A stretch of DNA of 64,000 nucleotides, from positions 1 to 64,000 of the forward strand of contig JBBAVI010000008.1 in NCBI GenBank assembly GCA_040397785.1, given 5' to 3'. The notes beneath the pieces were generated by a model, which saw nothing but the letters and a program-made list of their open reading frames with translations, searched no databases and had not been told where the DNA came from. Made by a program: the position numbers and the translations under genes. Below are positions 16,905-25,544 of this stretch, piece by piece (position 1 is the first letter of the stretch; every line of letters begins with the position of its first letter). This stretch comes from M3007 sp040397785. Its GTDB lineage: Bacteria > Bacteroidota > Bacteroidia > Chitinophagales > Saprospiraceae.

Positions 16905-17519
16905 TTATTTCGAGTACAATTCTACGATCAACTGTTCATTGATCTTTTCTGGGATCTGGTCACGCTGCGGATAGGCGAGAAACACACCCTGCATTTTATC
17001 AGGATTCCATTCCAGCCAACTAAACTGACGTACATTGTTGGTCTTTGCACCAACATGGGTCGTAACAATATCAAGTGCTTTTGATTTGCCGCGTACAGCA
17101 ACTACATCGCCTGGTTTCAGGGAGTAGGATGGAATGTTTACAACATTTCCATTTACTGTTACGTGACGGTGGCCTACCAACTGACGCGCACCGCGACGGG
17201 TTGGGGAAATGCCAAGACGGAAAACCGTATTGTCAAGCCGTGCTTCCAACAATTGAAGCAAAACTTCACCAGTAACACCATGGCGGCGGGTCGCCTCATG
17301 GAAAGTACGGCGGAATTGGCGCTCCAAAATACCATAAGTGTACTTTGCTTTTTGCTTTTCAGTCAACTGGACCGAGTAATTCGATGCAGCCTTCTTCTTG
17401 CGCGCTTGTCCGTGTTGTCCTGGCGGGTATTTGCGACGTTCAAAGGATTTATCTAATCCGAAGAGAGATTCGCCAAATGCACGCGACTTTTTTGTGGTAG
17501 GTCCTGTATAACGAGCCAT
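16905..17519 (-). CDS. rpsD: Ribosomal protein S4
   Basis: A 204-residue small-subunit assembly protein that binds 16S rRNA first and helps tRNA selection. The S4 RNA-binding domain is seen in LLEARLDNTVFRLGISPTRR and LVGHRHVTVNGNVV. The N-terminal segment (FERRKYPPGQHG) lacks the four-cysteine zinc site, so it is the zinc-free form. Normal length. Located between rpsK and rpoA as is common in the alpha operon. Confidence 0.98.
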   Translation of the reverse strand: MARYTGPTTKKSRAFGESLFGLDKSFERRKYPPGQHGQARKKKAASNYSVQLTEKQKAKYTYGILERQFRRTFHEATRRHGVTGEVLLQLLEARLDNTVFRLGISPTRRGARQLVGHRHVTVNGNVVNIPSYSLKPGDVVAVRGKSKALDIVTTHVGAKTNNVRQFSWLEWNPDKMQGVFLAYPQRDQIPEKINEQLIVELYSK

Positions 17520-17590
17520 TCTATGTGAATGTATTGATTGTGGTCAATGTGTATAATAACGCTGTTGTGGTAAACAGTCGTGTGGTATGC

Positions 17591-17983
17591 TTAAACGCGA
17601 CGACGTTTAGGCGGGCGACATCCGTTGTGTGGCATCGGCGTAACGTCGTTGATAACCAACACTTTAATGCCTGATTGGTCGATCGCGCGAATCGCTGCCT
17701 CCCGACCAGATCCAGGGCCTTTAACGAAAACTTCAGCCGAACGAATGCCCGCATCAAACGCAACTTTTGCGCAGTCGTTGGCAGCAATTTGTGCAGCGTA
17801 TGGTGTATTCTTTTTAGAACCACGGAAACCAGCCTTACCGGCTGATGCCCAGGAAACCACTTCACCCTGCTTGTTGGTGATAGAGATAATGATGTTGTTG
17901 AAGCTCGCCTGAATGAAGACGATTCCTTCCGGGGTAACTTTTACCTTCCGCTTTACAACTTTTTTAGCAGCTCCTTTAGCCAT
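17591..17983 (-). CDS. rpsK: Ribosomal protein S11
   Basis: A 130-residue platform protein of the 30S subunit that lines the mRNA exit. Conserved signatures include NNIIISITNKQGEV, SAGKAGFRGSKKNTPYAAQ and the C-terminal VTPMPHNGCRPPKRRRV. The basic N-terminal segment KKVVKRKVKV is typical. Alpha-operon order rpsM-rpsK-rpsD is kept, with a 71-base spacer to rpsD. Confidence 0.98.
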   Translation of the reverse strand: MAKGAAKKVVKRKVKVTPEGIVFIQASFNNIIISITNKQGEVVSWASAGKAGFRGSKKNTPYAAQIAANDCAKVAFDAGIRSAEVFVKGPGSGREAAIRAIDQSGIKVLVINDVTPMPHNGCRPPKRRRV

Positions 17984-18083
17984 TGTGTATAGTCGATGTG
18001 ATGATTCGATGATGTGATGATGCAGTACCCAGATGATTTCAGTTTACTGACACCTGTACATAGCACCTAACCCGCAATGAGTA

Positions 18084-18461
18084 TTACTTAGTTACTTTCT
18101 TCTTGTTTGCAACCGTCTTACGCTTGCCCTTCCGGGTACGCGCATTCGTCCGGGTACGCTGGCCACGCAAAGGCAATCCTTTACGATGACGCAAACCACG
18201 GTAACAACCAATGTCCATCAAACGTTTGATATTCATTTGAATCTCAGACCGAAGTTGACCTTCTGTCTTAAATTCATCCGCTATGATACGAGATATGGTC
18301 TTGATGTTGTCATCCGTCCATTTTTCAACTTTGGTACTTTCGTCTACCCCTGCTTTCTCAAGCACCACCTTTGCGGTAGAGGAGCCGATACCATAAATAT
18401 AGGTCAACGCGATAACCCCTCTCTTGTTGCGGGGTAAGTCTACACCTGAAATACGTGCCAT
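18084..18461 (-). CDS. rpsM: Ribosomal protein S13
   Basis: A 125-residue protein of the 30S head that contacts the 50S and the P-site tRNA. It begins MARISGVDLPRNKRGVIALT and has GIGSSTAKVVLEKAGVD, then CYRGLRHRKGLPLRGQRTR and the basic tail TRKGKRKTVANKKK. It opens the alpha-operon portion after rpmJ, with a 91-base spacer. Confidence 0.98.
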   Translation of the reverse strand: MARISGVDLPRNKRGVIALTYIYGIGSSTAKVVLEKAGVDESTKVEKWTDDNIKTISRIIADEFKTEGQLRSEIQMNIKRLMDIGCYRGLRHRKGLPLRGQRTRTNARTRKGKRKTVANKKKVTK

Positions 18462-18552
18462 TGTTGTGTATTTTTAAATGTTGATCTTTCGGCTCGTTTT
18501 TGTACAATCAAGCCCTTGGCCTAAATTATACTAAAACAAACCCAACATCAAA

Positions 18553-18669
18553 TTATCCCTGACGTTGTTTGAATTTTGGGTTTTTCTTGTTGATAACATA
18601 AAGCTTGCCTTTGCGGCGCACTATTTTGCAATCAGCAGAACGCTTTTTAATCGACGGTCTGACTCTCAT
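18553..18669 (-). CDS. rpmJ: Ribosomal protein L36, zinc-free form
   Basis: A 38-residue protein read directly from the minus strand: MRVRPSIKKRSADCKIVRRK, then GKLYVINKKNPKFKQRQG. The usual zinc-binding set of L36 (three Cys and one His) is reduced to a single Cys, so this is the zinc-free form common in Bacteroidota. It sits between infA and rpsM, the standard place. Confidence 0.95.
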   Translation of the reverse strand: MRVRPSIKKRSADCKIVRRKGKLYVINKKNPKFKQRQG

Positions 18670-18737
18670 GATGGATGTTGTTGTCCGTTTAAAATTTACA
18701 AACTGCTTTTGCCCCAGTAGGAACAATCACAAATTGA

Positions 18738-18956
18738 TTATTTGTAGCGATAGATAATGCGCCCGCGGGATAAGTCGTATGGCGACATTTCAACCGACAC
18801 CTTATCTCCCGGCAGAATACGAATATAATTCATCCGCATTTTACCAGAAATTGTGGCAAGTATGACGTGACCGTTCTCTAGGCGAACCTTAAAGTTTGCG
18901 TTAGAAAGCGCCTCGGCTACTTCGCCGTCCTGTTTAATCAAATCTTCTTTAGACAT
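18738..18956 (-). CDS. infA: Translation initiation factor IF-1
   Basis: A 72-residue OB-fold protein that occupies the ribosomal A site during initiation. Family signatures are EALSNANFKVRLENGHVILA, then ISGKMRMNYIRILPGDKVSV and DLSRGRIIYRYK. Normal length. It lies 33 bases after map and 68 before rpmJ. A GACCTTTG just upstream is one base off the -7 consensus, a weak hint of a local promoter. Confidence 0.98.
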   Translation of the reverse strand: MSKEDLIKQDGEVAEALSNANFKVRLENGHVILATISGKMRMNYIRILPGDKVSVEMSPYDLSRGRIIYRYK

Positions 18957-18989
18957 ATTTTGCCCTTCTGAATTTCGGGCTGCAAAGGT

Positions 18990-19832
18990 CTAATTTTTTG
19001 GTGAAACTTCCTTTAATTCAGGGTTATTTTTTATCTCCTCCAACAAATAACTGTGATCGGAGAGAATATCAGCCTGATTTTTCCGTATAATGATCGAATG
19101 CTCAAAATGTGCACTCGCTTTTCGGTCTTTTGAATGGATGGTCCAACCATCAGATGCTTGAAAAACTTCCCGTACCCCCAAGTTCACCATCGGCTCTATC
19201 GCCAAAGCCAACCCTTCCCGAAGTACCATCCCATGTCCTCTCTTACCATAATTGGGCACTTCCGGCTCTTCATGTAAAGATCTTCCTACTCCGTGCCCAA
19301 CCAAATCGCGCACTACACCATATTTATGTTTGCGTTCACAATAATCCTGCACCGCAAACGAAATATCTCCTATCCGTTTTCCAACAATTGCTTGTTCTAT
19401 TCCCAGATATAAAGACCGGTAGGTCACGCTTAAAAGTTCCATTTCTGGTTCGCCAACCTCCGAAAAAGCAAACGTAAAAGCAGCATCCCCAAAAAAACCC
19501 TCCAGCTCTACACCACAATCCACAGAAACCACATCGGTGGGCAAAAACTCCCGCTTCCCGGGTATACCATGCACCACAATATCATTGTAAGAAACACAAA
19601 GCGTTGCTGGAAATCCATGATAACCTTTAAACGCCGGTTTTCCTTTGTGATCTCGTATAAACGTTTCGGCCGCCTTGTCAATCTCAAGGCCAGTTATGCC
19701 CGGTTTTAACATGCTACCTACTAACGCAAGGGTCTTTGAAACCAGCAAATTAGACGCACGCATCAATTCTACTTCGTCGTTCGTCTTGTAGAAAATAAGC
19801 TTGCTGTTTTGTGCACTGGTGAAAAAACCCAT
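18990..19832 (-). CDS. map: Methionine aminopeptidase type I
   Basis: A 280-residue metalloenzyme that removes N-terminal methionine from new proteins. The metal ligands are recognisable: Asp in VSVDCGVELEGFFGDAAFTF, His in GHGVGRSLHEEPEVPNYG, Glu in LAIEPMVN and Glu in FEHSIII. The N-terminal stretch before KTNDEVELM is about 16 residues longer than the simplest type I enzymes; the start could be further inside. It follows secY by 54 bases that contain a perfect hairpin. Confidence 0.96.
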   Translation of the reverse strand: MGFFTSAQNSKLIFYKTNDEVELMRASNLLVSKTLALVGSMLKPGITGLEIDKAAETFIRDHKGKPAFKGYHGFPATLCVSYNDIVVHGIPGKREFLPTDVVSVDCGVELEGFFGDAAFTFAFSEVGEPEMELLSVTYRSLYLGIEQAIVGKRIGDISFAVQDYCERKHKYGVVRDLVGHGVGRSLHEEPEVPNYGKRGHGMVLREGLALAIEPMVNLGVREVFQASDGWTIHSKDRKASAHFEHSIIIRKNQADILSDHSYLLEEIKNNPELKEVSPKN

Positions 19833-19850
19833 TTTTTGTTTTTATCAAAG

Positions 19851-19876
19851 TCAAACAACCTCAATCGGTTGTTTGA
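19851..19876 (-). terminator. Hairpin between secY and map
   Basis: TCAAACAACC and GGTTGTTTGA form a perfect 10-bp stem with a 6-base loop, between the secY stop and the map start. No U run follows on the minus strand, so an RNA-processing or stability element is as likely as an attenuator. Confidence 0.5.
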
Positions 19877-19886
19877 AAATGTTTTA

Positions 19887-21254
19887 TTATTGAGGCTGAC
19901 CCAATTGGATGCCCTGTGTAGAGCGACCCTGAATACGACCTGATTTGATCAATCCATCGTATTTCTGTGTCAGCAAATAACTCTCAACTACTTGCAAGGT
20001 ATCTAACGCAACACCCACCATGATGAGTAGGGTAGTGCCACCAAAGAACAGCGCAAACTGCTGATTAATCCCCATGGTTGCTGCAATTGAAGGCAAAATA
20101 CCAATCAATCCAAGGAATATCGCTCCAGGAAGCGTGATCCGCGTCATGATATTATCAATATAATCTGCGGTCGCTTCACCTGGTTTTACACCTGGAATGA
20201 ATGCATTGCTTCGCTTCAAATATTCTGAATAGTTGGTTGGGCTGATCATCAAAGCCGTATACACATAGGTGAAAATTACGACAAGCAAGAAAAACACAAC
20301 GTTGTACCCCAAAGAATAAATGTCGTTGAAGGCATGTAAACGGCCTGACATTTGACCTTTATTTCCAGAAAAGTATTGAATTGCAGTAGCAGGAAGGAAC
20401 ATCAACGCTTGGGCAAAAATGATCGGCATTACACCAGCGGAATTCACTTTGAGCGGAATATAGTCACGAGCGCTTGCGGTGGGCATGGTACTTGCGGAAC
20501 GGCCGACCATTCGCTTTGCAAACTGAATCGGAATACGTCGCACCCCTTGAATCACCAGAATCGTAGCCAGAACAATTACAAAGAACAGGGCCAATTCTAC
20601 GAAGAATAACAAAAGTTTGTTGTCTCCAAACAACTTCTGGAATTCGAAAATAAATGCTTGTGGTAAACGTGCTATGATACCCGCTTGGATAATCAAAGAA
20701 GTACCGTTACCAATACCTTTATCCGTGATACGCTCGCCCAACCACATACAAAAGATGGTACCCGCAGTAAGAATAATGATGTTGGAGAACCAAAACAAAC
20801 CGTCTGGAATGTTCGGTGAAACTGCACCAGGAATACTACGAATCAATTGGAGATAACCACCGCCTTGTACCAATGCAATTGCAACGGTGAGCAAACGGGT
20901 TACCTGGTTGAGGCGTTTACGACCACTCTCACCTTCCTTAGACTGAAGACGTTGAAAATAGGGTACTGCGAAACCAAGCAATTGAACAATGATGGAAGCA
21001 GTGATATAAGGCATTACGCCCAAAGCAAAAATGGCGGCATTGTCGAATGCGCCACCAGTAAATACATTGATAAGACCCAACAAGTCGTTCGCGCTACGGC
21101 TTTGGCTATAGCGATCGAGTGCAATAGGATTTACGCCTGGAAGTACAACAAACGTACCTACGCGGTAAATGAGCAACAACGCAAGGGTAAACAGAATGCG
21201 TTGACGGAGTTCTTTGATACTCCAAATATTTCTGATAACTGAAAGCAGCTTCAT
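19887..21254 (-). CDS. secY: Preprotein translocase channel SecY
   Basis: A 455-residue inner-membrane protein, the channel of the Sec system. About ten membrane helices are visible. Signatures include LALLLIYRVGTFVVLPGV, GVMPYITASIIVQLL and the KVNSAGVMPIIFAQAL region. The cytoplasmic C-terminal tail ends STQGIQLGQPQ. It is 15 bases after rplO, the conserved spc order. Confidence 0.98.
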   Translation of the reverse strand: MKLLSVIRNIWSIKELRQRILFTLALLLIYRVGTFVVLPGVNPIALDRYSQSRSANDLLGLINVFTGGAFDNAAIFALGVMPYITASIIVQLLGFAVPYFQRLQSKEGESGRKRLNQVTRLLTVAIALVQGGGYLQLIRSIPGAVSPNIPDGLFWFSNIIILTAGTIFCMWLGERITDKGIGNGTSLIIQAGIIARLPQAFIFEFQKLFGDNKLLLFFVELALFFVIVLATILVIQGVRRIPIQFAKRMVGRSASTMPTASARDYIPLKVNSAGVMPIIFAQALMFLPATAIQYFSGNKGQMSGRLHAFNDIYSLGYNVVFFLLVVIFTYVYTALMISPTNYSEYLKRSNAFIPGVKPGEATADYIDNIMTRITLPGAIFLGLIGILPSIAATMGINQQFALFFGGTTLLIMVGVALDTLQVVESYLLTQKYDGLIKSGRIQGRSTQGIQLGQPQ

Positions 21255-21269
21255 GCCTGCAACGTATGT

Positions 21270-21716
21270 TTAGACGGTTTGAACAGTTCCACCAAGCGCT
21301 TCAATCGCTGTTTTGGCAGAAGCAGAAATTGCATGTACGGTAATATCCACTTTGGTTACCAAATTACCATTACCCAGCACTTTGATTTGCTCGGAGGCTT
21401 TTGCAACACCAGCAGCAACTAAAGCCGGTACATCGAATGTGGTTAAACCTGTTTTCTGTACGAGTGCTTCCAGGGCAGACAAGTTGAGGGGAATGAATTC
21501 CACCCGATTGACGTTTTGGAAACCGCGTTTTGGCAAACGACGCTGCATAGGTGTTTGACCACCTTCAAAGTGACGTTTTTCTTTCGAACCGCTGCGCGCT
21601 TTATCACCTTTGTGACCACGTGTAGAAGTTCCACCGTGGCCAGAACCTGTACCACGGCCAATGCGTTTACGCGTTTTTACAGAACCCTGTGCCGGACGTA
21701 GATTATTGAGCTCCAT
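21270..21716 (-). CDS. rplO: Ribosomal protein L15
   Basis: A 148-residue late-assembly 50S protein. The Gly/Arg/Lys-rich N-terminus is intact (RKRIGRGTGSGHGGTSTRGH, then GGQTPMQRRLPKRGFQN). The C-terminal domain has VDITVHAISASAKTAIEALG. A 141-base spacer containing a hairpin separates it from rpmD. Confidence 0.98.
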   Translation of the reverse strand: MELNNLRPAQGSVKTRKRIGRGTGSGHGGTSTRGHKGDKARSGSKEKRHFEGGQTPMQRRLPKRGFQNVNRVEFIPLNLSALEALVQKTGLTTFDVPALVAAGVAKASEQIKVLGNGNLVTKVDITVHAISASAKTAIEALGGTVQTV

Positions 21717-21795
21717 TGCTGTATTTGTTCGATATTGCGTTAGTAAATTTTTGATTGCCGGATTTACCGGATTTACGCCTGCTTATTTCGTTATG

Positions 21796-21827
21796 AAAAC
21801 CTGTAAAGGGCGAACCCCACAGGTTTT
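21796..21827 (-). terminator. Hairpin between rpmD and rplO
   Basis: AAAACCTGT and ACAGGTTTT pair around an inner GGG/CCC stem. On the minus strand the right arm ends in TTTT, so it looks like a modest terminator or attenuator inside the operon. It is about 31 bases after the rpmD stop and 80 before the rplO start. Confidence 0.55.
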
Positions 21828-21857
21828 GACAAAATCTTCGGCGTCGTTCTTTTCAGA

Positions 21858-22037
21858 TTAAATAGTTTCAACCTGAACAAGATGGTCAACAACTCGCAAC
21901 ATACCACTTAGTTGTGGTGTAGCTTCGTGTTCTACCATTTGATTGATTTTACGAAATCCCAAAGCCTTCAAGGTATCCTTTTGGCGTTTGCTTTTGTCGA
22001 TCGGGCTTTTAATAAGCGTAATTTTTACCTTACCCAT
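21858..22037 (-). CDS. rpmD: Ribosomal protein L30
   Basis: A 59-residue 50S protein read directly from the minus strand: MGKVKITLIKSPIDKSKRQK, then DTLKALGFRKINQMVEHEAT and LRVVDHLVQVETI. These match the L30 fold (a beta strand, GLRK-type turn and C-terminal V..L..V pattern). It has normal length and the standard place between rpsE and rplO. Confidence 0.95.
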   Translation of the reverse strand: MGKVKITLIKSPIDKSKRQKDTLKALGFRKINQMVEHEATPQLSGMLRVVDHLVQVETI

Positions 22038-22099
22038 TGTTATGGAGTGCTTTATAGTTTTTCAAAACAATGGTTGTGAAAAACTAGGCTAAAGTTGAA

Positions 22100-22627
22100 T
22101 TATCCGTTGAACAGTTTCTCAAGCGAAATTCCACGCTGGCGTGCAATCTCAACTGGGCTTCGGAGACTTGCCAAGGCGGCAATCGTTGCTTTCACAACGT
22201 TGTGCGGATTGGAAGATCCTTGTGATTTGGCCAAAACGTCGTGCACTCCAGCCATTTCCAATACTGCGCGCATTGCACCACCTGCAATTACACCCGTACC
22301 GTTGGCAGCTGGTTTGATCAAAACACGACCCGCGTCAAATTTACCATGGGCTTCGTGTGGAATTGTCCCGTTCAAAATAGGTACTTTAATCAGGTTTTTT
22401 TCCGCGTCTTTAACCGCCTTTTGTATTGCCTCGGAAACCTCCCGCGCTTTACCAAGTCCTTGACCGATTGTGCCCTTACCGTCGCCCACCACTACAACTG
22501 CAGCGAAGCTAAAAGTACGGCCACCTTTTGTAACTTTCGCTACACGGTTGAGCGACACCAGTTTTTCTTTGAGACCCGAATCTTCTGAAGTGCGGGAATT
22601 ATCTCTGTCTCTTTCTTGCTTAGCCAT
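22100..22627 (-). CDS. rpsE: Ribosomal protein S5
   Basis: A 175-residue 30S protein involved in fidelity and mRNA unwinding. The double-stranded RNA-binding-like domain is LVSLNRVAKVTKGGRTFSFA, followed by VVGDGKGTIGQGLGKAREV. The C-terminal domain has GRVLIKPAANGTGVIAGGAM and VLAKSQGSSNPHNVVKAT. Length is normal. It follows rplR by 87 bases. Confidence 0.98.
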   Translation of the reverse strand: MAKQERDRDNSRTSEDSGLKEKLVSLNRVAKVTKGGRTFSFAAVVVVGDGKGTIGQGLGKAREVSEAIQKAVKDAEKNLIKVPILNGTIPHEAHGKFDAGRVLIKPAANGTGVIAGGAMRAVLEMAGVHDVLAKSQGSSNPHNVVKATIAALASLRSPVEIARQRGISLEKLFNG

Positions 22628-22714
22628 TACATTTAGCTAATTTGAATGAAATTATGAATGCTTGGCTGAGTGAGTAATTGAAATTACAGATCTTTGCCAT
22701 CACTTTAGATTTTG

Positions 22715-23062
22715 TTAGAATTGAAGACCGCCTTCGCGTGCTCCATCTGCAACTGCCTTGACGCGACCGTGGTACAAATAGCCACCGCGGTCAAATTTAA
22801 CGTCAACAATTCCAGCATCTTTTGCTTTTTCAGCAACCAATTTGCCTACAGCAACAGCCTGTTCAATTTTTGTACCTTCGATTGTAGTTTCGTGCGAACT
22901 TGCTGCAACCAATGTATGCCCTTTCAAATCATCAATAATTTGACAATAGATTGATTTGTTTGAACGGTAAACACACAGACGAGGCCGTTCAGGCGTACCG
23001 CTTACTTTTTTGCGGACGCGCAAGTGAATGCGCCGACGGCTTTGTTGTTTTGTACGTTTCAT
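22715..23062 (-). CDS. rplR: Ribosomal protein L18
   Basis: A 115-residue protein that binds 5S rRNA in the central protuberance. Signatures are RRRIHLRVRKKVSGTPERPR, the IYCQIIDDLKGHTLVAASS block and KAKDAGIVDVKFDRGGYLYH, ending VADGAREGGLQF. The 120-base spacer from rplF contains a terminator-like hairpin. Confidence 0.98.
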   Translation of the reverse strand: MKRTKQQSRRRIHLRVRKKVSGTPERPRLCVYRSNKSIYCQIIDDLKGHTLVAASSHETTIEGTKIEQAVAVGKLVAEKAKDAGIVDVKFDRGGYLYHGRVKAVADGAREGGLQF

Positions 23063-23120
23063 TGTTACGCTATTTTAATGACTCCGATTTCCGACCGGAA
23101 TCCGAATGATTGTATTAAAA

Positions 23121-23169
23121 AGGTGTTCAACAAGCAATCCTGAAAAGATAGAAAACGTGTTGAACACCT
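23121..23169 (-). terminator. Terminator-like hairpin between rplF and rplR
   Basis: AGGTGTTCAACA and TGTTGAACACCT pair perfectly over 12 bp around a 25-base loop. On the minus strand the right arm runs into TTTTT. It starts 14 bases after the rplF stop. In the middle of a ribosomal operon this suggests partial termination or attenuation. Confidence 0.6.
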
Positions 23170-23182
23170 GATATGTGGCGGA

Positions 23183-23743
23183 TTATTTTTTACCACCAGC
23201 AGTTTTACCTGCTTTACGACGAATAACTTCGCCTTTGAATTTGATACCTTTTCCTTTGTAAGGCTCTGGCTTACGGAAGGCTCGAATTTTGGCACATACT
23301 TGGCCAAGTAATTCTTTATCAATGCCTTCCAAGCGAATAAGTGGTGGTGAACCTTTCTCCATTGCAGTAGTTACCTTCAACTCGCTGGGGATAGAAAAGA
23401 TTACTGGGTGCGAATAACCAAGGGTAAATGTTACCACATTACCTTGATTTTCAACACGATAACCTACACCTATGATTTCCATTTCGCGTTTATAGCCCTC
23501 GCTTACGCCAACCACCATGTTATTTAACAGTGCGCGGTACAGACCGTGCATTGCTCTATGGCGTTTTTGATCAGTAGGACGGTTTACCTGTACTACGCCA
23601 TTATCAATAGCGATAGAGATATCGGCGTCCACCTTTTGAGAAAGTGAGCCTTTTGGTCCTTTTACAGTAACCGTATTATCAGGGGCTACCGAAAGTTCAA
23701 CCTTGGCCGGAAGTGTAATCGGCAATTTACCAATACGTGACAT
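23183..23743 (-). CDS. rplF: Ribosomal protein L6
   Basis: A 186-residue 50S protein near the factor-binding site. It begins MSRIGKLPITLPAKVE and carries the duplicated L6 fold with VTVKGPKGSLSQ, MHGLYRALLNNMVVGVSEGY and the C-terminal PEPYKGKGIKFKGEVIRRKA. The length is normal. It follows rpsH by 33 bases. Confidence 0.98.
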   Translation of the reverse strand: MSRIGKLPITLPAKVELSVAPDNTVTVKGPKGSLSQKVDADISIAIDNGVVQVNRPTDQKRHRAMHGLYRALLNNMVVGVSEGYKREMEIIGVGYRVENQGNVVTFTLGYSHPVIFSIPSELKVTTAMEKGSPPLIRLEGIDKELLGQVCAKIRAFRKPEPYKGKGIKFKGEVIRRKAGKTAGGKK

Positions 23744-23776
23744 ATTCCTTACTCAGTTAAGAGTGATGAGTTTAAA

Positions 23777-24187
23777 TTAGCAAATGTAGCAAAGCAATTC
23801 TCCGCCTACATTTTTTTCGCGTGCTTGTTTGTCGGTTAATACTCCTTTAGAAGTAGAAACGATCATAGTACCAAGCCCGTTGATAATGCGGGGAATATCG
23901 CCAGATCCTGAAAACTTTCGCAGTCCTGGACGACTCACGCGCACCAATTCCCGAATAATCGGTTTTTTGGTTGTTGGGTCGTATTTCAAAGCGATTTTAA
24001 TCAAACCTTGCTTGTGTTCATCCGATTTTTCTTCGAATGTATATTTCAGAATGTAACCCTGATCATACAAGATTTCAGTGATGGACTTCTTTATGTTGGA
24101 AGCCGGAATCTCGACGATGCGATGTCCCGCCATCTGTGCATTGCGGATGCGGGTCAAATAATCTGCTATCGGGTCAGTGACTTGCAT
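23777..24187 (-). CDS. rpsH: Ribosomal protein S8
   Basis: A 136-residue 30S assembly protein; in other bacteria it also represses the spc operon by binding its mRNA. Seen are DPIADYLTRIRNAQMAGH, the middle YDPTTKKPIIRELVRVSRPG and the C-terminal STSKGVLTDKQAREKNVGGE. The length is normal and rpsN-rpsH-rplF order is kept. Confidence 0.98.
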   Translation of the reverse strand: MQVTDPIADYLTRIRNAQMAGHRIVEIPASNIKKSITEILYDQGYILKYTFEEKSDEHKQGLIKIALKYDPTTKKPIIRELVRVSRPGLRKFSGSGDIPRIINGLGTMIVSTSKGVLTDKQAREKNVGGELLCYIC

Positions 24188-24259
24188 TTTATTGAATATT
24201 GATTGTTGTCGGTTGTTCGATGCACATCCCTTTTACGGGACTAGCGCGCAACGAAAGAA

Positions 24260-24529
24260 TTACCATGAAGCCTTTGTAACACCTGGAATTTTTCCATCGA
24301 GTGCCATTTGGCGGAATTTTACGCGGCAGATTCCAAACTTGCGCATATAACCTTTTGGTCGGCCCGTAAGCAGGCAGCGGTTATGCAGGCGAATTGGGTT
24401 TGCGTTACGTGGAAGTTTGTCCAGTGCATCATAATCACCGGCTTCCTTTAACTTTTTGCGAAGTTCAGCATACTTTGCTACAACACGCTCCCGTTTTAGT
24501 CCACGGGCAATGACTGATTTCTTTGCCAT
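24260..24529 (-). CDS. rpsN: Ribosomal protein S14, zinc-free long form
   Basis: An 89-residue protein of the 30S head. It is the long form without the CxxC zinc sites: MAKKSVIARGLKRERVVAKY at the start, then NANPIRLHNRCLLTGRPKGY and RKFGICRVKFRQMALDGKIP. Together with the zinc-free L36 and S4 here, it suggests a zinc-sparing ribosome. It is 33 bases after rplE. Confidence 0.98.
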   Translation of the reverse strand: MAKKSVIARGLKRERVVAKYAELRKKLKEAGDYDALDKLPRNANPIRLHNRCLLTGRPKGYMRKFGICRVKFRQMALDGKIPGVTKASW

Positions 24530-24562
24530 CTTGCGCTATATTTTATTGAAAATGAGCGTCAA

Positions 24563-25111
24563 TTATTTTTTGAACGGAATTCCGATTTCTTTCAGTAAAG
24601 CGAAGGCTTCAGCATCCGTCTGGGCCGTAGTCACCATTGTGATGTCCATACCCATGATTTTATTTACTTTTTCAATATCAATCTCCGGGAAGATGATTTG
24701 TTCGGTAATACCCATGGTATAATTGCCACGACCATCAAACGACTTGTCATTCACACCGCGGAAGTCACGTACACGAGGCAGAGATATAGAGATCAAACGA
24801 TCTAAAAATTCCCACATACGTTCTCCGCGTAGTGTTACCCGTACACCGATTGGCATACCTTCGCGGAGTTTGAAGTTAGAAACCGACGTTTTAGCACGGG
24901 TAGGTACCGCTTTTTGACCCACGATTGTTGTAAGGTCATTTGCTGCTACGTCGATCAATTTCTTGTCGCCAGAAGCATCGCCGATACCTTGATTGATGCA
25001 AATTTTCATCAAGCGTGGCACCTGCATAACAGAAGTGTAGCTGAATTGCGACATAAGCGCAGGGACTACATCCTGTTGATATTTTGTTTTAAGACGTGCT
25101 GTGTATTTCAT
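24563..25111 (-). CDS. rplE: Ribosomal protein L5
   Basis: A 182-residue 5S rRNA-binding protein that contacts P-site tRNA. Signatures are VPRLMKICINQGIGDA, AKTSVSNFKLREGMPIGVRV and the GRGNYTMGITEQIIFPEID block. The ATG at 25111 is taken as the start; a GTG directly before it is in frame but unnecessary. It begins 3 bases after the rplX stop, the tightest coupling in this cluster. Confidence 0.98.
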   Translation of the reverse strand: MKYTARLKTKYQQDVVPALMSQFSYTSVMQVPRLMKICINQGIGDASGDKKLIDVAANDLTTIVGQKAVPTRAKTSVSNFKLREGMPIGVRVTLRGERMWEFLDRLISISLPRVRDFRGVNDKSFDGRGNYTMGITEQIIFPEIDIEKVNKIMGMDITMVTTAQTDAEAFALLKEIGIPFKK

Positions 25112-25114
25112 CAC

Positions 25115-25456
25115 TTATATGATGTTTCCAGTTTTTTTAGAATAGCGAACACTTACGCCGTTCTCAATTTTACGGCCAACTCGCGTTGCTTCACCCGTTT
25201 GCGGATCAACCACTAACAGATTAGAGATATGTAGTGGTGCAGGCATATCCTTAATACCACCTTCTTCCGTCTGAGAGGCTTTCACGTGTTTCTTAACAAT
25301 ATTGAGGCCATCTACGATTGCACGCAATTTGTCTGGAAACACCTGAAGAACTTCACCGGTTTTGCCTTTGTCGTCGCCGGCAATAACCATTACTTTATCT
25401 CCTTTACGGATATGCAGTTTTTGCGTGAAGCGTTTGGACTTATTATTCGTTGCCAT
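25115..25456 (-). CDS. rplX: Ribosomal protein L24
   Basis: A 113-residue 50S assembly initiator. The KOW motif is KLHIRKGDKVMVIAGDDKGK, followed by GEVLQVFPDKLRAIVDGLNI and KKHVKASQTEEGGI. The start at 25456 (MATNNKSK) gives family length; an in-frame ATG at 25489 lies in the spacer. It is nearly coupled to rplE. Confidence 0.98.
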   Translation of the reverse strand: MATNNKSKRFTQKLHIRKGDKVMVIAGDDKGKTGEVLQVFPDKLRAIVDGLNIVKKHVKASQTEEGGIKDMPAPLHISNLLVVDPQTGEATRVGRKIENGVSVRYSKKTGNII

Positions 25457-25544
25457 TGTTAATATTGATAATCTGATCGTGCTTTGCAATGCACTCGGAT
25501 TGAGTTATTTGCATTGTTTGACCGAAATTAATAGATGCTCAGGT

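Noticed and set aside
17521..17865. Minus-strand frame of 114 codons overlapping rpsK
   Set aside because: It overlaps the well-conserved rpsK frame and has no recognisable features.
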